Source: Amphirosellinia nigrospora (taxonomy: Eukaryota; Ascomycota; Sordariomycetes; Xylariales; Xylariaceae). Taken from it: a DNA stretch of 64,000 bases. Position 1 is the stretch's first letter. The number at the start of each line of letters is the position of its first letter. The stretch is from NCBI GenBank assembly GCA_004123355.1, contig SCHM01000002.1, positions 2,666,001-2,730,000 on the forward strand. Direction: 5' to 3'. A program made the position numbers and the translations under genes. This document shows positions 46,937 to 59,190 of the stretch, piece by piece. A model generated the notes under the pieces. It saw only the letters and a program-made list of their open reading frames with translations, had not been told where the DNA came from and made no database searches.

Positions 46937-48779
46937 AGTGATTTAGTAGTATACTAAGAATAAAAAAATCTTTGGAATGTAAATTTAATGTGCCGGTTTC
47001 TATAACGAATGGAGCATGATGCAGAGATCTTCACATATGTATCTTTCATCCAAAGGCCTTGATTTACGGGCCCTCGTTCGCAGGATTCAGATGAATACTT
47101 TGGCTCTGTTCCACTGTACTTAGCTAATGCAGGCTGTGGCTGGAGGTTTCTGCATCATGAAATAATACAGTAGTAGTCGAAGCAGAAGAGCTAACTCGTG
47201 TGAGGGGGCGAATAAGCTAAATACGAAAGGGCCGAAACATTCTCAACCGCGCGTTTGAGTAATGCGAGCTCCGTTCGCCGATTCCGCCAGCCACTAACTT
47301 ATTGTGGAGGAAACTCAGGGGGGGGGGGGGGGGTCGATAAGGACATTGGGTGACAACCTTTTTTAGCTTCTAAATTTTAGGCCCTCAAATCTATCGATTA
47401 TTACCATTCTTGGCTCTGCGTACTGTCTTGCGTATTTAGTATGTCGCTGTTTGTTGTTTTGGCCGACGCCTCGCGGATATATAAGTTGCTACTACCCCAC
47501 ATAAGGCTAGCCTTGTTAGGCTACATGTACTTTGGATGTATAAGTATGCAATCTGCTGCAGCTAAAATGCATGAGTAGGTACATATCTACTTGTAGGTTA
47601 AGATTACAACAATCGTCTAGCTCAGCCCATCAGGCGGAAGCAATTGAAGGTGGCGAGAGAACCAATCAAGCGTGGCTATTACTAAGATAGAGGAGACTCA
47701 GCTCCAAGCAATTAATTCTACAAAGCGACAATTTTATTGCGATAGGTAGACCGTGTGTCTAAGTTGATTTTCTAGGGTAGGCTCTCAAATGCCGATATAA
47801 CTCTAACCAAATTCATATAGGGCAATGCAAGCGCCTTATTGAGATCTTGACCAGAAAAGGCTAACGTGGTTTCATAGTTGGATGGTACTCATATCCGCAT
47901 CCTGTCCGAAGACTAGGTAGGTTAAAGGCTCAGCTACTACATCAAATCCCGTCCTAGCAAGGGAATTGGTATTTCCATAAAGCGAGCCAATCAAGGCTTC
48001 TTATTTGATGATTTGCTCTATAGCGTGCCGGACCTAGCAGGTCAACAAATTCCGAGCCTTGATTGGCTAGTTTCGTTATACAATTTGGGTAGTAAAGCGA
48101 AGTGTTCAGCCATACCTCCCCAATAGAGGTCTAGAACAATACTTTCTGATACCTTGGATTAGTAAAGCCATGTGTCTGTCCGTACGACATGATGTATGTG
48201 GCTCTATCGAACAACGTCCCTGTGGAGCACCCGTTGAAAGTGATACTAAATAGAACAGTCATCCTTAGTGTACAGCCCATGACCCAGAATTTTAGGGCTA
48301 GGGAACATCTCGTTTACAATACGAGCTAGCTGTTGATTGAGATACTCTACATATACTATAAAATCATCTATTGCAGTTCCCGCTCGAATACCTTCTCGCC
48401 ATGTCTTGTTCCTACTTGCTTGATATAGATAGCTTGTTTTCGTACATCGACTGAACCGGACAAACGGGTTGTCACGGTAGCAACGCCATGTAGCCATGGT
48501 TTCACGAATGTGCGCCCCCGCACCTCCAGAGTCTGCCTGTTTACACACCCTGTCGATGAGAGGTTCTTAGCGGTTTCCATACCAGCTCTAGCTTGCTCGT
48601 GTCCTTGATTCACCAGTCTGTTTCTATCCAGGTCCTACATCTTTTTGGTGAAAGCGGAATGCTGTGCCGCGCACTGGCAGCGTTCTAGTATAGGGGCACC
48701 TTGTAAATGAGAACGAGAACGACATACCATTTTATGTTAAAGGATTAGAGTGCGAGTTTAGCGTACAGTTAGCTAAGCA
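46937..48779. other. intergenic with poly-G tract
   Basis: Upstream of the Zn2Cys6 gene. Contains a 16-base G homopolymer at 47318-47333. Minus-strand frames at 48246-48613 follow the transporter pseudogene but I do not recognise them. Confidence 0.5.
47318..47333 (+). repeat. G16 homopolymer
   Basis: Sixteen consecutive G residues, 382 bp upstream of the zinc-cluster gene. Its exact length is unlikely to be reliable given the homopolymer slips elsewhere. Confidence 0.85.
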
Positions 48780-50290
48780 AAGGAAGTGCCACACCGAACA
48801 ACGAGCGGATAATCGAGTTTACCGCCCGGACGAAGGGGGCAGAAATATAGTCGTTGACACTCGAGAAGACCAAGGCCATTCCAAATCCAAACGGAACGCC
48901 CGACCCAATGACTATCAACTAGTGCAGATCTGGAGAGTTGTTCTATGCAAAGCGGGAGACAACAATTGGCAGGATAATAACGCCTGCAAATAGGGAACTA
49001 AATACGTGTATGGAGGAGCAAATCCTCAACATGTTTCCACCAGACTTGAAGACATCTCTATTTTCAGATAAGGTCTATGTCACGCAAAGAGCATTCAATC
49101 CAAAGCTTCCAAAAATGCGAGACCACTGGAACCGAAACTTCATCATGCTGACGTAGTGTTACGTGGTCGGTGTGATACTAGTTCCCGCGATATAACATAC
49201 TGTGTATTAGTAACCGAATAAAATTCATAGGAACCATAGAAAGCAAGTAGGAAGCCCGCTATTATACTCGAGTCAGTTATTGCCACTCTGAGCTTCTGTG
49301 AAGGATCCAAGCTTCCGGGGGGGTCATTCTAGCCCGAGATTACTGAAGCATGTTTCCTAAGGAAGGAAAATTGTAAGAAAATCAGTTCGGCGATTGTTCA
49401 CTGCTATCGTGGCCCAGTGGTGGTGTTATAAATAAGGGATTCTGTCTAAGGGCTTGGAAAGGTATTTAAACTGTAGAAATATTCTACGCAGTGAGTGAGG
49501 GGGGGGCGTGAACGTTTAGTCCTGGGAAACGGAGCAAGAGATCTAGTTTACGTTCTCGGGCCCTTGCGTCCTCGCTTTCATTATTCTAAAATATCAGGGA
49601 CCCTATAATTTAGGGGGTAGGCCATCTATACTTGTTGTGCAAAGGTCTGAATCTACCTCTGTGGATGCAGTATGGTCATATACAGATCATGTCTGTGTCT
49701 GTAGTGGCTCTTGGGGTCAGGAAATAGACGGGTAACAAGAACAGCAGCGGTCTGGTGAGGATGGTCATATCCATCTAATATTATACATGATAGGTAGGTT
49801 CCTAGACTCAGATTCGCGACCCAAGTACTTTCGTACGTGGGACAGGTGTTCAAGAGGTCACTGATGGCGGGACCAAGAGCCCAGCCTATAAAAGACACTA
49901 CAGCGGATACGACCGGTCCGTCTCTTCGTTGCGAATCTAAGAACACACTAGCAATGACACTGCCGGCCTTAGTGAGGGCGGATGAATAAAGAGTCCGACA
50001 AAGAAACGCAAGACGAGCGTTGGAAAATGAAGTGCATTATTACACCTGACATTGCAATATGACTAGCACACCGACACGTATAGTCAGAGATCATGGTGAA
50101 GCCTGAGACAAAGAGGGAGATGTCTAAGATAGCGACTTCCTAGTTCATTGAGAACTCGCGAATGAACTCTCATACGCCGTCAGAGTAGCAATGAGCATAG
50201 CCATAATTATGAGCCACTTGATGCCATCACTGAAGATGATGGGATATATAGGATTATCAAGAGTCCAATTAACGATAGCGGACCACCCTC
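48780..50290 (-). pseudogene. decayed MFS (DHA1) transporter
   Basis: Reading the minus strand from 50290, islands of a drug/H+ antiporter appear in order: SDGIKWLIIMAMLIATLTAY (TM1), ALTKAGSVIASVFLDSQRR, VSAVVSFIGWALGPAISDLL (motif C area), then AGVIILPIVVSRFA, GSGVPFGFGMALVFSSVNDY and SIIRSLFGVALPLLS near the end. Between them are many stops in all frames and long stretches without similarity. This goes beyond the single-base slips of other genes and fits RIP-type decay or an old inactivation. Not expected to make a transporter. Confidence 0.7.
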
Positions 50291-52630
50291 GGCTCCAGAA
50301 TCTTAATATTCGAAGTGTTCAGCTTCGAGAGTTACAACAGTTTAGTCCATCACCATCTACCAAAATAGTCTCGTCGTGTATCAGTACGAGTCAGTGTTGC
50401 ATATGTCACACGGATAAGGGCAAGTTTTTGTAAAGAGGCGTAGGAGACCCTATAGTCCCAAAGAAATTGTCAACTACATAGAACCTTAAGTTCCAAGTAC
50501 TTGAGCACAAGCTATTGTCACAGCTTGTTTTGCTTCTCTTTAGCGACATGATGCGGGGGAAGAAACAATACACGCTAGATACTGTACAATGAGTGTTGCC
50601 CAGGTCTGATTTACGCAGCTGAAGTTTTACTATCTAACTCTGAAACTAGCCGTATTCAGCAGCCAACCTGGCTGTAAATTGAGAAACACAGTCTACCTTA
50701 CCGCGCTGTTACATCGAACAGATCAACAACACAATAATTAAACAAAATAAAAATCTAAAAAATAAATCTAAAAAATAAATATTTTATTATTTTTTAAACT
50801 CTTTTAAATTATTTTAAAATTAACAAGATTAATATGTTAAGTGATTATAATAATAGAACATATAATCGTATGTTAATATTTATATCGAAGCGACCGACCC
50901 CGACCGTCTATATTAGATATAACCCTTGGCCTCTGCGATTAGCCAATAGCCAATTATTTCCCGTAATCAATAGATATAGTGGAGCAGATTACTAGATAGG
51001 GCTAGTTTCAGAGCTGGATAGTAGAAATTCAGCTGCGTAAATCAGACCTGAGTGTTGCCGGGAAGGCCGTCGTTGATGTGCAGTTCGGACTTATTCTTCA
51101 CGTGGCGAACTAACCTGCTTCGCCAGTATATTACCAACTACAGTAAGTGTCATCGGTCTAAGCCGAAGCGAAAGCGAAATTGTGGGCTGTTGGGATTAAT
51201 GGATTCCGCTAACTTAGTCTTTATCTAGATCCTTTATGTGGATATTCTCAGTTATGACGTTGTCATGAATGCAGATGTTCCGCTATGCTACTACAAAGAC
51301 GCGCGAGCAGTAATCTAGTTTTGAGCGTCCGGTCTATCAGCCGGCGCCGGAAACATCCCCGTGTGAAACAGCGGAAGCAAAAGGAAGGCGTCGTCACGAC
51401 ATTCTCGGGCGCTGAATCAGCGGTGGTGGAGTAAAGCTGGAGTACCTACTTAGGTGTACTTAAGTCTATACCCAATGCTAGGAGATCCACGGCTAGAGAA
51501 CGAGGGCTAGCAAACGCCCACGCTGGCCTACTATTCCTTTATCAGTTAGCTAGAGTGCCCATCTAGTCCCTCTATATTAAAGATAGAGTATAGCACCGGC
51601 CGACCCTCCGAAACGAATCCGGACATAGGCAGCCGAATAAAAAATGCCAAGAATAACTCCTCTGTATCGATTATCATTAATTCTGCTATCGCAATTAGAC
51701 AGAATATGAGGACGCCGTTCTCGCTATACAATTTTGTTATCATTGTTTTTATTTTCCTTTCGAACTTCTACAACTGATAAAAATGCTTAATGTGGTGCTT
51801 TACTACGAGCTCATACTTAGCCCGTAAAGTAGCGACTCGAAAACTCGTTTTATATGTAAGTAAAGTCGAAACTTGCCACACTATTGCACTTTTGCTCCGA
51901 TTAAGATCTGTCGACCTTCGTTATCAGACATATACCACTTACTATGTTAGACGCACTTTGGCTAGTGGCATTTTTTGGCCGACCCGCTCTGTCCCGGAAG
52001 CGAGCTCCACGAGCCCACCCTCTGCGAGGCCAATAGCAAAGAGCGGTTTCAGGCATATCACCCGGTAGGGTTGCAGTGTTTATCCCACCCAACATCCAAT
52101 CTGTGAATAGTATCATAAACATCGTTTTCATCAATCCCGTGCCGTCTGACGGAATGATGCCAAACATATGTCGGCAAGTACAGTACAAAACATACCACCG
52201 CATTTCGATTCCCAATATACCGAGCCACGAACTGAACTAGATTATGCGTACCGAATAAATATGCTGATGATCAGCACCAGCTACCTGGGATGGAGACTTC
52301 CTCGGTATTCCGAACCCCGCAGGATCATGAAGCCGCTATACTGCACGTGGATCTCTGATGTTGCAACAACGTCTTTGCTCCAGTTTTAGTCCAGTGGCTG
52401 TGAAAGCCCAGTATAGCCAACAAATCGATCGAAAATGCGGCAAATTCGGCATTAAGTACAGGGATATCGAACAGCGAGAGTGCCCATAATGTTGCTATAG
52501 CACTGATTCAGTGTTTTGCATCTCAATTCCTCAGAGCGGCGATGTCATAGATATAAGAATGCAAGCGCCTTAATTATTCGTAATCATTTGAAAGTTCGCA
52601 TCATAAGTCGCCAGGTAACTCTCCCGCACC
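50291..52630. other. intergenic with MITE and AT-rich block
   Basis: Contains the 450-bp TIR element described separately, including a nearly pure A/T stretch at about 50735-50880, and short unrecognised frames at 51546-51743 and 51790-52215. The last 100 bases are the P450 promoter. Confidence 0.5.
50592..51059. mobile_element. Mutator-like MITE with 9-bp target-site duplication
   Basis: Non-autonomous DNA transposon of 450 bp (50601-51050) bounded by 51-bp terminal inverted repeats: left 50601-50651 beginning CAGGTCTGATTTACGCAGCT, right 51000-51050 ending in its reverse complement. The arms match at 47 of 51 positions, and three of the four differences are transitions. AGTGTTGCC flanks both sides exactly (50592-50600 and 51051-51059), a 9-bp target-site duplication as made by Mutator-like transposases. 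The interior has no open frame and includes a very A/T-rich core. Long TIRs plus a 9-bp duplication argue against Tc1/mariner (TA) and hAT (8 bp). Insertion seems recent enough for an unbroken duplication. Confidence 0.85.
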
Positions 52631-54420
52631 ATGGAACTACCAGCGTCAATCACCTCTGTCTTGGACAATACTACCTCCTATCTCCCTCACCTGGGAGTTG
52701 CGATCGTACTATGGGCGTGCATCGTCGGCGCTGGCCGCGTTGTTTACAACATCTTCTTCCATCCTCTGCGCAAATTCCCCGGTCCCCTCGCTTGTCGCGC
52801 GACCAATCTCTGGCGCGTTAGCAAGCTCTGCTCCGGCAACCTACCCCAGCATGTCACGCTTCTCCATGAGCAATATGGCCCTGTGGTTCGTATCGCGCCT
52901 CATGAGTTGTCATTCATCGACTCGCAAGCGTGGAAGGACATCTATGGACACCACAACTCTACGAAATGGCCAAGGACGATAAATTCTACCGTCCAATGGC
53001 AGGAACGTGGCCGACACTATACTATCCGCGGATCGCCAGCATCATGGTTTTTGAGACGGCAAATGTCCCACGGTTCTCTGACCGCTCTATGCAGGCGAAG
53101 AGCCTATCTTCCGTGAATACATGGACCTCCTTATCCAGCGACTGTCCGAAAGAGCAGACACCGGTAAGCCAGTTGATATGAAGCCTGGCTAAACTTCACC
53201 ACTTTCGATGTCATTGGTAATCTCGCATTCGGTTCGGATTTCGGTTGTCTCGAGAATTCTCGCCCCAACCCGTGGGTTGAGGCAATTACAACCAACTGAG
53301 AGATTTAGCGTTCATGAGGGCGTTTCTGCAGTTTGTCCCTTCGTCCCTAGTCTTCAGACTCTTCCAGCTCGAGTCTTCAAAGGGAGAAAGGCACATGTCG
53401 CTTATTCGAAAGAAAAGCTCCGTAAACGCCTGGAGATGGAGGCTGAGCGCCCAGATTTTATTGAGGGACTCCTGAAGAAGCGAGACGAGTTGGTAAGTCA
53501 AACTATTACGGTCAGGGATAAATATGTTCTAGATTAACAGGAATACAGTCGCTACAAGAGCTTGAATTGAATGCAGCGATTATCGGTGAGTATGAAAACC
53601 TCCCATGCCCGATCCCTAGCCTCCTCGTTTCGGCTGATCCAGCAAGTGCTAAGATATAAGACTTAGAGACCTTGACTAACATGTTTTAATGCACGCAGTT
53701 TTAGCCGGGTCGGAAACTACTGCAACATTACTGTGCGGAGCAGTGTATTTGTTAGGACAACACCCTGAAATCCTCGCTAAGGTTGTTCATGAGGTTAGAA
53801 CGTCATTTAAGAACGAGGACGAGATTGATCTTATATCGGTCAGTGGCCTGAGCTACATGTTGGCATGTCTCAACGAAACCTTCAGGCTGTACCCTCCTGT
53901 TCCTGTCGGGTTACAAGAGTTGTGCCCAAGGGTGGCAGTAACGTTTCTGGACAGTGGATTCCGCAAGATGTGAGTTCCTTTTCCTCCTCCGCACTACACG
54001 GCAAGATATCATAGCTATATACCTATATAGTGAACCGAAACTAATTGGATATCGCACAGACTTCTGTGTCAGTATGGCAGCTTGCTGCCAACTACAGTTC
54101 CAAGAATTTCACCAGACCAGAAGAATTCCACCCGGAGCGTTTTCTCGGCGATCCGGAATTCGCCAGGATGAGCTTAGTGTAGTTCAGCCATTCAGTGTCG
54201 GCCCCCGGAATTGCATTGGAAGAAAGTAAGTGCTAGCAATCGTCTCAGTTTACTTCGTCGCTAACAATAGCTTATTAGCCTGGCCTATGCAGAGATGCGG
54301 CTCATTTTGGCGAGGATCCTGTACAGATTCGACGTCACGCCCGCGCCAGGGGTTGAGGGTTGGATCGATAGGCAAAAGATTTACTCAATTTGGGAAAAGC
54401 CTGAATTACCTTTTACTTAA
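52631..54420 (+). CDS. cytochrome P450 monooxygenase, frame-disrupted
   Basis: Heme-thiolate monooxygenase, ER-anchored by an N-terminal helix (GVAIVLWACIVGAGRVVYNI). After it come FFHPLRKFPGPLACRATNLW, YGPVVRIAPHELSFIDSQAW and DIYGHHNS. Downstream blocks include TTFDVIGNLAFGSDFGCLE, the I-helix AGSETTAT, ExxR in NETFRLYPPVPVG, and the heme loop FSVGPRNCIG with its Cys. The last exon reads NLAYAEMRLILARILYRFDV and ends in KPELPFT; a short alternative frame would extend to 54442. It resembles the CYP65-type (isotrichodermin hydroxylase-like) group. Introns are visible near 53490-53560, 53585-53700, 53970-54060 and 54229-54275. At least five frame slips fall within 52970-53300, denser than in other genes, so it may be a real pseudogene as well as affected by sequence errors. 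Confidence 0.8.
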
Positions 54421-55255
54421 AATCGCCACCAAGAGTACATAATTAACCATACAAGCTCTTTGCGGTTGACCCTGCCATGTATTTACAGGTGCGAAGATAC
54501 TTGAAATCCTCGAATATCCTATGTCGGATTTTAAGAGCAAGTTACGTATTATGGGGATGTCCATCTCCTTTACTAGCTACTCATATCTTAGAGTATGGTC
54601 TGTGTTAGAGTTCGTTTACTCTCTCATCGAGGCTGTCGACCATTAAGTCCGAAACTTAAGAACTGGTGATCGATAAAATTGATGAATCGCCATTAGTTTC
54701 AAGATATGCATGTCACTTGGAATGACCTAGTACATTTGTTGTACATGAGAACTAGCACGGTGTTGATAATAACCTCCTAGTTTGTAGATATTAGTTTGGT
54801 TACCAACAATCAAAATGATGTACAGATATCTTCACTCAATATCAATTTAGAAGCGAAATAGCTCGCCTACGGCATTTTAAATTATGTATCATCTCATGTC
54901 AGTTATTGTCCTGCGTTCTACGTACGGCATGTTATGTTACCTTGCTGCCGCTTATTATTCGCTTTGTCTAGGACGCAGAGTTATTAGAAGCTTGCGACGT
55001 CACAACAGAGTTCAGGGAAGGGCTTGGAAAGAGATCAGATTATAATAGTTCAACTATGGAGTCAGGGGTGCATGAGGCCTTTCCTCATCTCACTCAGGTA
55101 GAAGAAATTCAGTCTATAGACTTAGAAGCTTCGTCTCTCATTTCCTATTCTATATTTCCGACGTCGGGAGTTACACCCGGATTCTCCCACAGATCGAGAC
55201 CTCTGTCAATTCAGATACGTAGTGTGATCACTGATGCGTGTGAAGATGGAGATTT
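54421..55255. other. intergenic between convergent genes
   Basis: AT-rich 3' flanks of the P450 (+) and bZIP-DUF3425 (-) genes. Nothing recognised. Confidence 0.5.
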
Positions 55256-56368
55256 TTATATGAATTTATAAAGAACAGAGGTAATATCCAAGTCTTGCAC
55301 TAGTAAAGGAAAACGTTCTAAAAACTCCTTGGTCAAGCCCCAACCTTCAAGTCTCATAAATGTATCACGGAAACTAGCCCGTAAAGTAAGCTCTCCATTA
55401 TCACCGGGTTCTAGAAAGGTCTAATTCCACGGCCATTTAAGCTTCATGGAGCAAGTCAAATGCCTACGACGTCCCGAGGATCGTAAAGATGTCGGGCCTT
55501 GATGAGATTGATCCTCATCCGGGGCCATACTACGCAGTCTATGAAGTGCGGATGTGGGGTACAGAGTTGATCCCTCACTGGATGCTGGAATTCCTGCAAG
55601 AGAGAAAAGCGGCGCTCACTGGGCTGCGACGTCCACTTTACTAGATGGTACGTCAGCCATCCCATCGCGAGGCGCTCCGGATCCCGACATCTCCACTGAC
55701 GCGTGGCGGCGGAGATGGTGTGCGCCAACAGATTCGTCTTGGAGCCGTATAGCAGCTCAATGGGCCGCGGCACTTCGGGCGAGTTCCGTGCTATCTCCGG
55801 TCGACGTATGCAGACGGGTATATGTCTGAGAATATGATATCGCTATCGAGGTGAGCAGGTGTGATATTCCACCGCATATACGTAAGCTCCTCCGTGTTCC
55901 TTCGCTGCGGTTGCGCGGCAGACCCGGGTGCTTGTGATGTAGCAGGCGGAGTACTATTTGGCAGTACAGGTAGAGCGATACGCGAATGTGATTTTGCCCC
56001 ATGCGACGAATCTCCCTCTAGCGTAATCCCGTCGCTGCCGGGCGTTTGGACGGCATCATCGGTATTATAGGGCGGATCGACTAGCGAGTTCCTTGAAGAC
56101 GTTGTAGTTGCTTGGGGCTAGGCACGTAGTCGGTCCATGAAGTCACTAGTTTCCAGACCAACGACTGACGATTCTTCAATGTTTCATTCTCACATCGCAA
56201 GGCGTGGCATCCCTGTTGCAGACTATGTAATTTGTCTTCCAGCTCTGCGATACGTTGCTCAAGGGTGTGAATATGAGCGTCCCGTCTCTTGCGAAGATTG
56301 TGTTGGGCTCTACGATCACGTGCTCTTTTCTTGGCAAGAGAATCAGAAATAGCTTGTTGGTTGCTCAT
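55256..56368 (-). CDS. bZIP-DUF3425 transcription factor, frame-disrupted
   Basis: Fungal regulator with an N-terminal bZIP and a C-terminal DUF3425 domain, a pairing often found in or near secondary-metabolite clusters. The bZIP reads KKRARDRRAQHNLRKRRDAH then TLEQRIAELEDKLHSLQQ, starting from MSNQQAISDSL at 56368. A Ser/Pro-rich linker follows (TPGSDGITLEGDSSHGAKS). DUF3425 shows PRPIELLYGSKTNLLAHTIS, LAMGWLTYHLVKWTSQPSE, CTPHPHFIDCVVWPRMR, a WPWN segment, and LRASFRDTFMRLEGWGLTKE near the end. About 370 residues. At least three frame changes occur, and an in-frame TAG at 55421-55423 sits where CAG would fit, a C-to-T change. It may therefore be partly decayed rather than only mis-sequenced. 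Confidence 0.75.
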
Positions 56369-59190
56369 TTTGAACTGAATAAGCGCTGCTGTCAGGCTCG
56401 CGGGTTCTTTTTCTTTCGATGTGGACAAGCGCTATCCAGTTCGCTAAGAAAGTCTGGACCTTCAAAAGGCGGAGACATGAGTCGGTCGGCCGACCGGACG
56501 TAGTGGCTTTTGCATAAACACCGAATCGCGCGAATTACGCACTAGCCCTGGAATCATTCTGCATAGACAACATGAAGTCTTATATCTCATTTCTACTTAG
56601 GAGTCAAGAAAGCGACTCATGGGTCGACCCTTGTATGTGAACTTCCGCTAAAAACGTAACACCACTGTCACACGAATACGTTATAGTAGTCATGAACTAG
56701 CACATGGCCACTAGCCGACCGCCCTTGATCGAAGTCCGAGATATACAGGGACATAAAAGGAGTATTGGTCCTCATGTAGTACGGACCCCTTCAGCGAGCC
56801 CGGACCGGAGGCCCTACGTAGCCTTGGGTTCGCCTGTAAGTAAGAGGGCTATGAGCGAGGTTACATTGTAGAGGCAATATGAAATCAGCGACTCTGTAGA
56901 CCCTAGAGATATTATTAACTAAATAGAACTCTATGTCTCAAGCACTTTAGCACAAGCTCTTATCATATACCGCTAATTTTACGGTACCTATTTTCTCGTA
57001 TGGAAGCGGTCAGAGAGCTTTTATCTCATGTCGTGTTTTTTCTCGAAAACCAATGCCCTGGTTTGAAAAAAGGGTCTCGGTTGAACTACAGACTGTACTC
57101 CCATTTGGGTGAGTTAGTCAATCCCATAGTACTTCGTACATACTCACTAGAAGATCATGACTTCAACAACGTCCTACGCACATAGTTTAAAAAACGCCTA
57201 TGTAAAGATCTTTATGAGAAAAGTTGAAAGTTAATGTAGAACTCAGTTGTATGCAAGTTTGTTTGAATAGCTTAGTCAACTACTTCTCGTTCCTCGCGCA
57301 TAGCTTGACATTAGTGAGGTGCTGCGAAGCACTTTGTAGCCCGTTACAGCTTCTCTCAATAGCTAGTAACCAGTTATCGTATGAAGTCATCATAGCAGTA
57401 GTAGTCCTGTATATAAGGGACCATTTAAGATCATGACTACGAAATCATTGATTATTGTACATATATAACTATACCTTCTAAGACGATGCCGAGTATTTCA
57501 CTTAAATATATAGACCACGGATGTAGTGATAGTTATATGAAGCTTTAATAAGTAGTTGCGAGAGGGGGAATACATCCTATATAATAGAAAAGGACTTTGT
57601 CATTCCCCCTACTCCTACTAACTACTCGGTCAAGCCCCAGATGACGTTGTATCTAAGCCAGCCCGATAGAACGCTTTAAGCATGATAGATCGATCCGCAG
57701 GACAGTGCTGAGCAGCAAGCACAAGCATACCGTCGTCATAACTCCTTGATAGTAAAGTAATCATTTCCATCCTCAAACTAAAGCTTCATACTTAAAGTTT
57801 CGTATACGAACATAAGAAAAGAATGTACAAATATGAACAATGCCTATCACCCTTTGAATGTTGGAACACTAGATAAGCTATACGGTATACCTGAGTCCTG
57901 CTCATTTGTGATGTCATACTAAAACACGTTCCTGGCGCGAACTTGATATCGAATACAAGCTGAGACCAGTTTCTTCATCGGAGGTCCGCCTCGCGGTAAT
58001 AACTGGATCACCATGTGGTAGTCTAGGGCGTTGATACTGTTGTAGAGTTTCTCTCACCGACACGTGCATTTGAGACAAGGGAAATACCTTACCTAAGTCC
58101 TGTCTTGTAATTAGCAAGCCACTTCCTTTTGGTTACACACTTATCGACTTACTAGACATGCCGCCAACCCAAATGTAGCCACTTCGTGTTACGCGAGAGA
58201 ACATAGATTACGAGATAAAAGATAAACCTTGACTGTCGGGCATCCGAGACATCTCCCCACGACTACCTAATGAGACCCATACGGAGAAAAATGATAGCCA
58301 CAGTGTGAGAGGTGGCCATGAGGTACCTCCAGGGACACAGTATCTGGCAAACCGGTACGTCCTTCTACCGCGAGTACGTCGGCCATCCATCCCTACACAC
58401 ATACTTCAGGAGAGGGGCCACTCACCGCCCGATCGAATCTTAAATTTGTCGCGCCGAAATGTTCTCGCGCCTTCGGACTGCTGTCTCGGCACCCAACTGA
58501 TGAATTTGGGGAGGTAGCCAAGTTACATTCGTATCAAAATACTGCAAGTTTTTCGAGTGCCACCCGTGCCTAGCCACAAATGTCGAACGCCCAGGTAGGG
58601 TTGACGATCCCATGGGTTGGGTGTCTTGCCGAAAGAACATCTCTGCAGAAATCTTGCATTCTTCAGTCGCACAACACTCTCATCGTACCGCATTACTTTC
58701 TCGCGGGGGTGGTGTTACCCTCCCATTCTAGCGGGGCTCGTGATAGTGTCTCAAGACATACGTACCATGGCAATGGTCACCATCAAAGAAAACAGGCCCA
58801 CCAGGAAGACGCGTCTAGTAGGGCGAGGATATGGAGCTGATGTACCGTCCGGGGGCGGTACTGGCCGCGCCTTCCGTTGGAGATCTGGGGTTGAGAGCTA
58901 AGGTAAGTAAGGAGGTTAGGTGTGTAAAATGATCAGGATAGTGTAAGACATGCATTTTTGGAGAAGTGGCGCTAGTAGTGCAATAAACTCATTCCTCCGC
59001 ACGAACTCCTCGCACGAGATGTCTCGGCTGTGGCGGAGCTAGATTTCGAAACCTATCGGCAAGCTGCCTGTTTGTGAACGATGATCTATCCTCTACTGTA
59101 GGTATCCGTTATTCACGATTGACGGTCGTTCGGCCGTAGTCATGGGGTCAACATAAGACTGCTGGTTCCTGCGCTGGTGACTCGATACTC
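56369..59190. other. gene-poor stretch, unrecognised remnants
   Basis: No supported gene. A minus-strand segment at about 58440-58900 has a hydrophobic run (RRVFLVGLFSLMVTIAM) followed by coding-looking frames, but I recognise no family. The rest is AT-rich. Confidence 0.4.

Noticed and set aside
50735-50880. Nearly pure A/T block as a centromere or replication-origin candidate
   Set aside because: Only about 150 bp and located inside the TIR element, which explains it.
58440-58900. Hydrophobic segment plus coding-looking minus frames, considered as a UstYa-like (DUF3328) gene
   Set aside because: The HxxHC-type motifs of that family are not visible and frames are broken; left unassigned.
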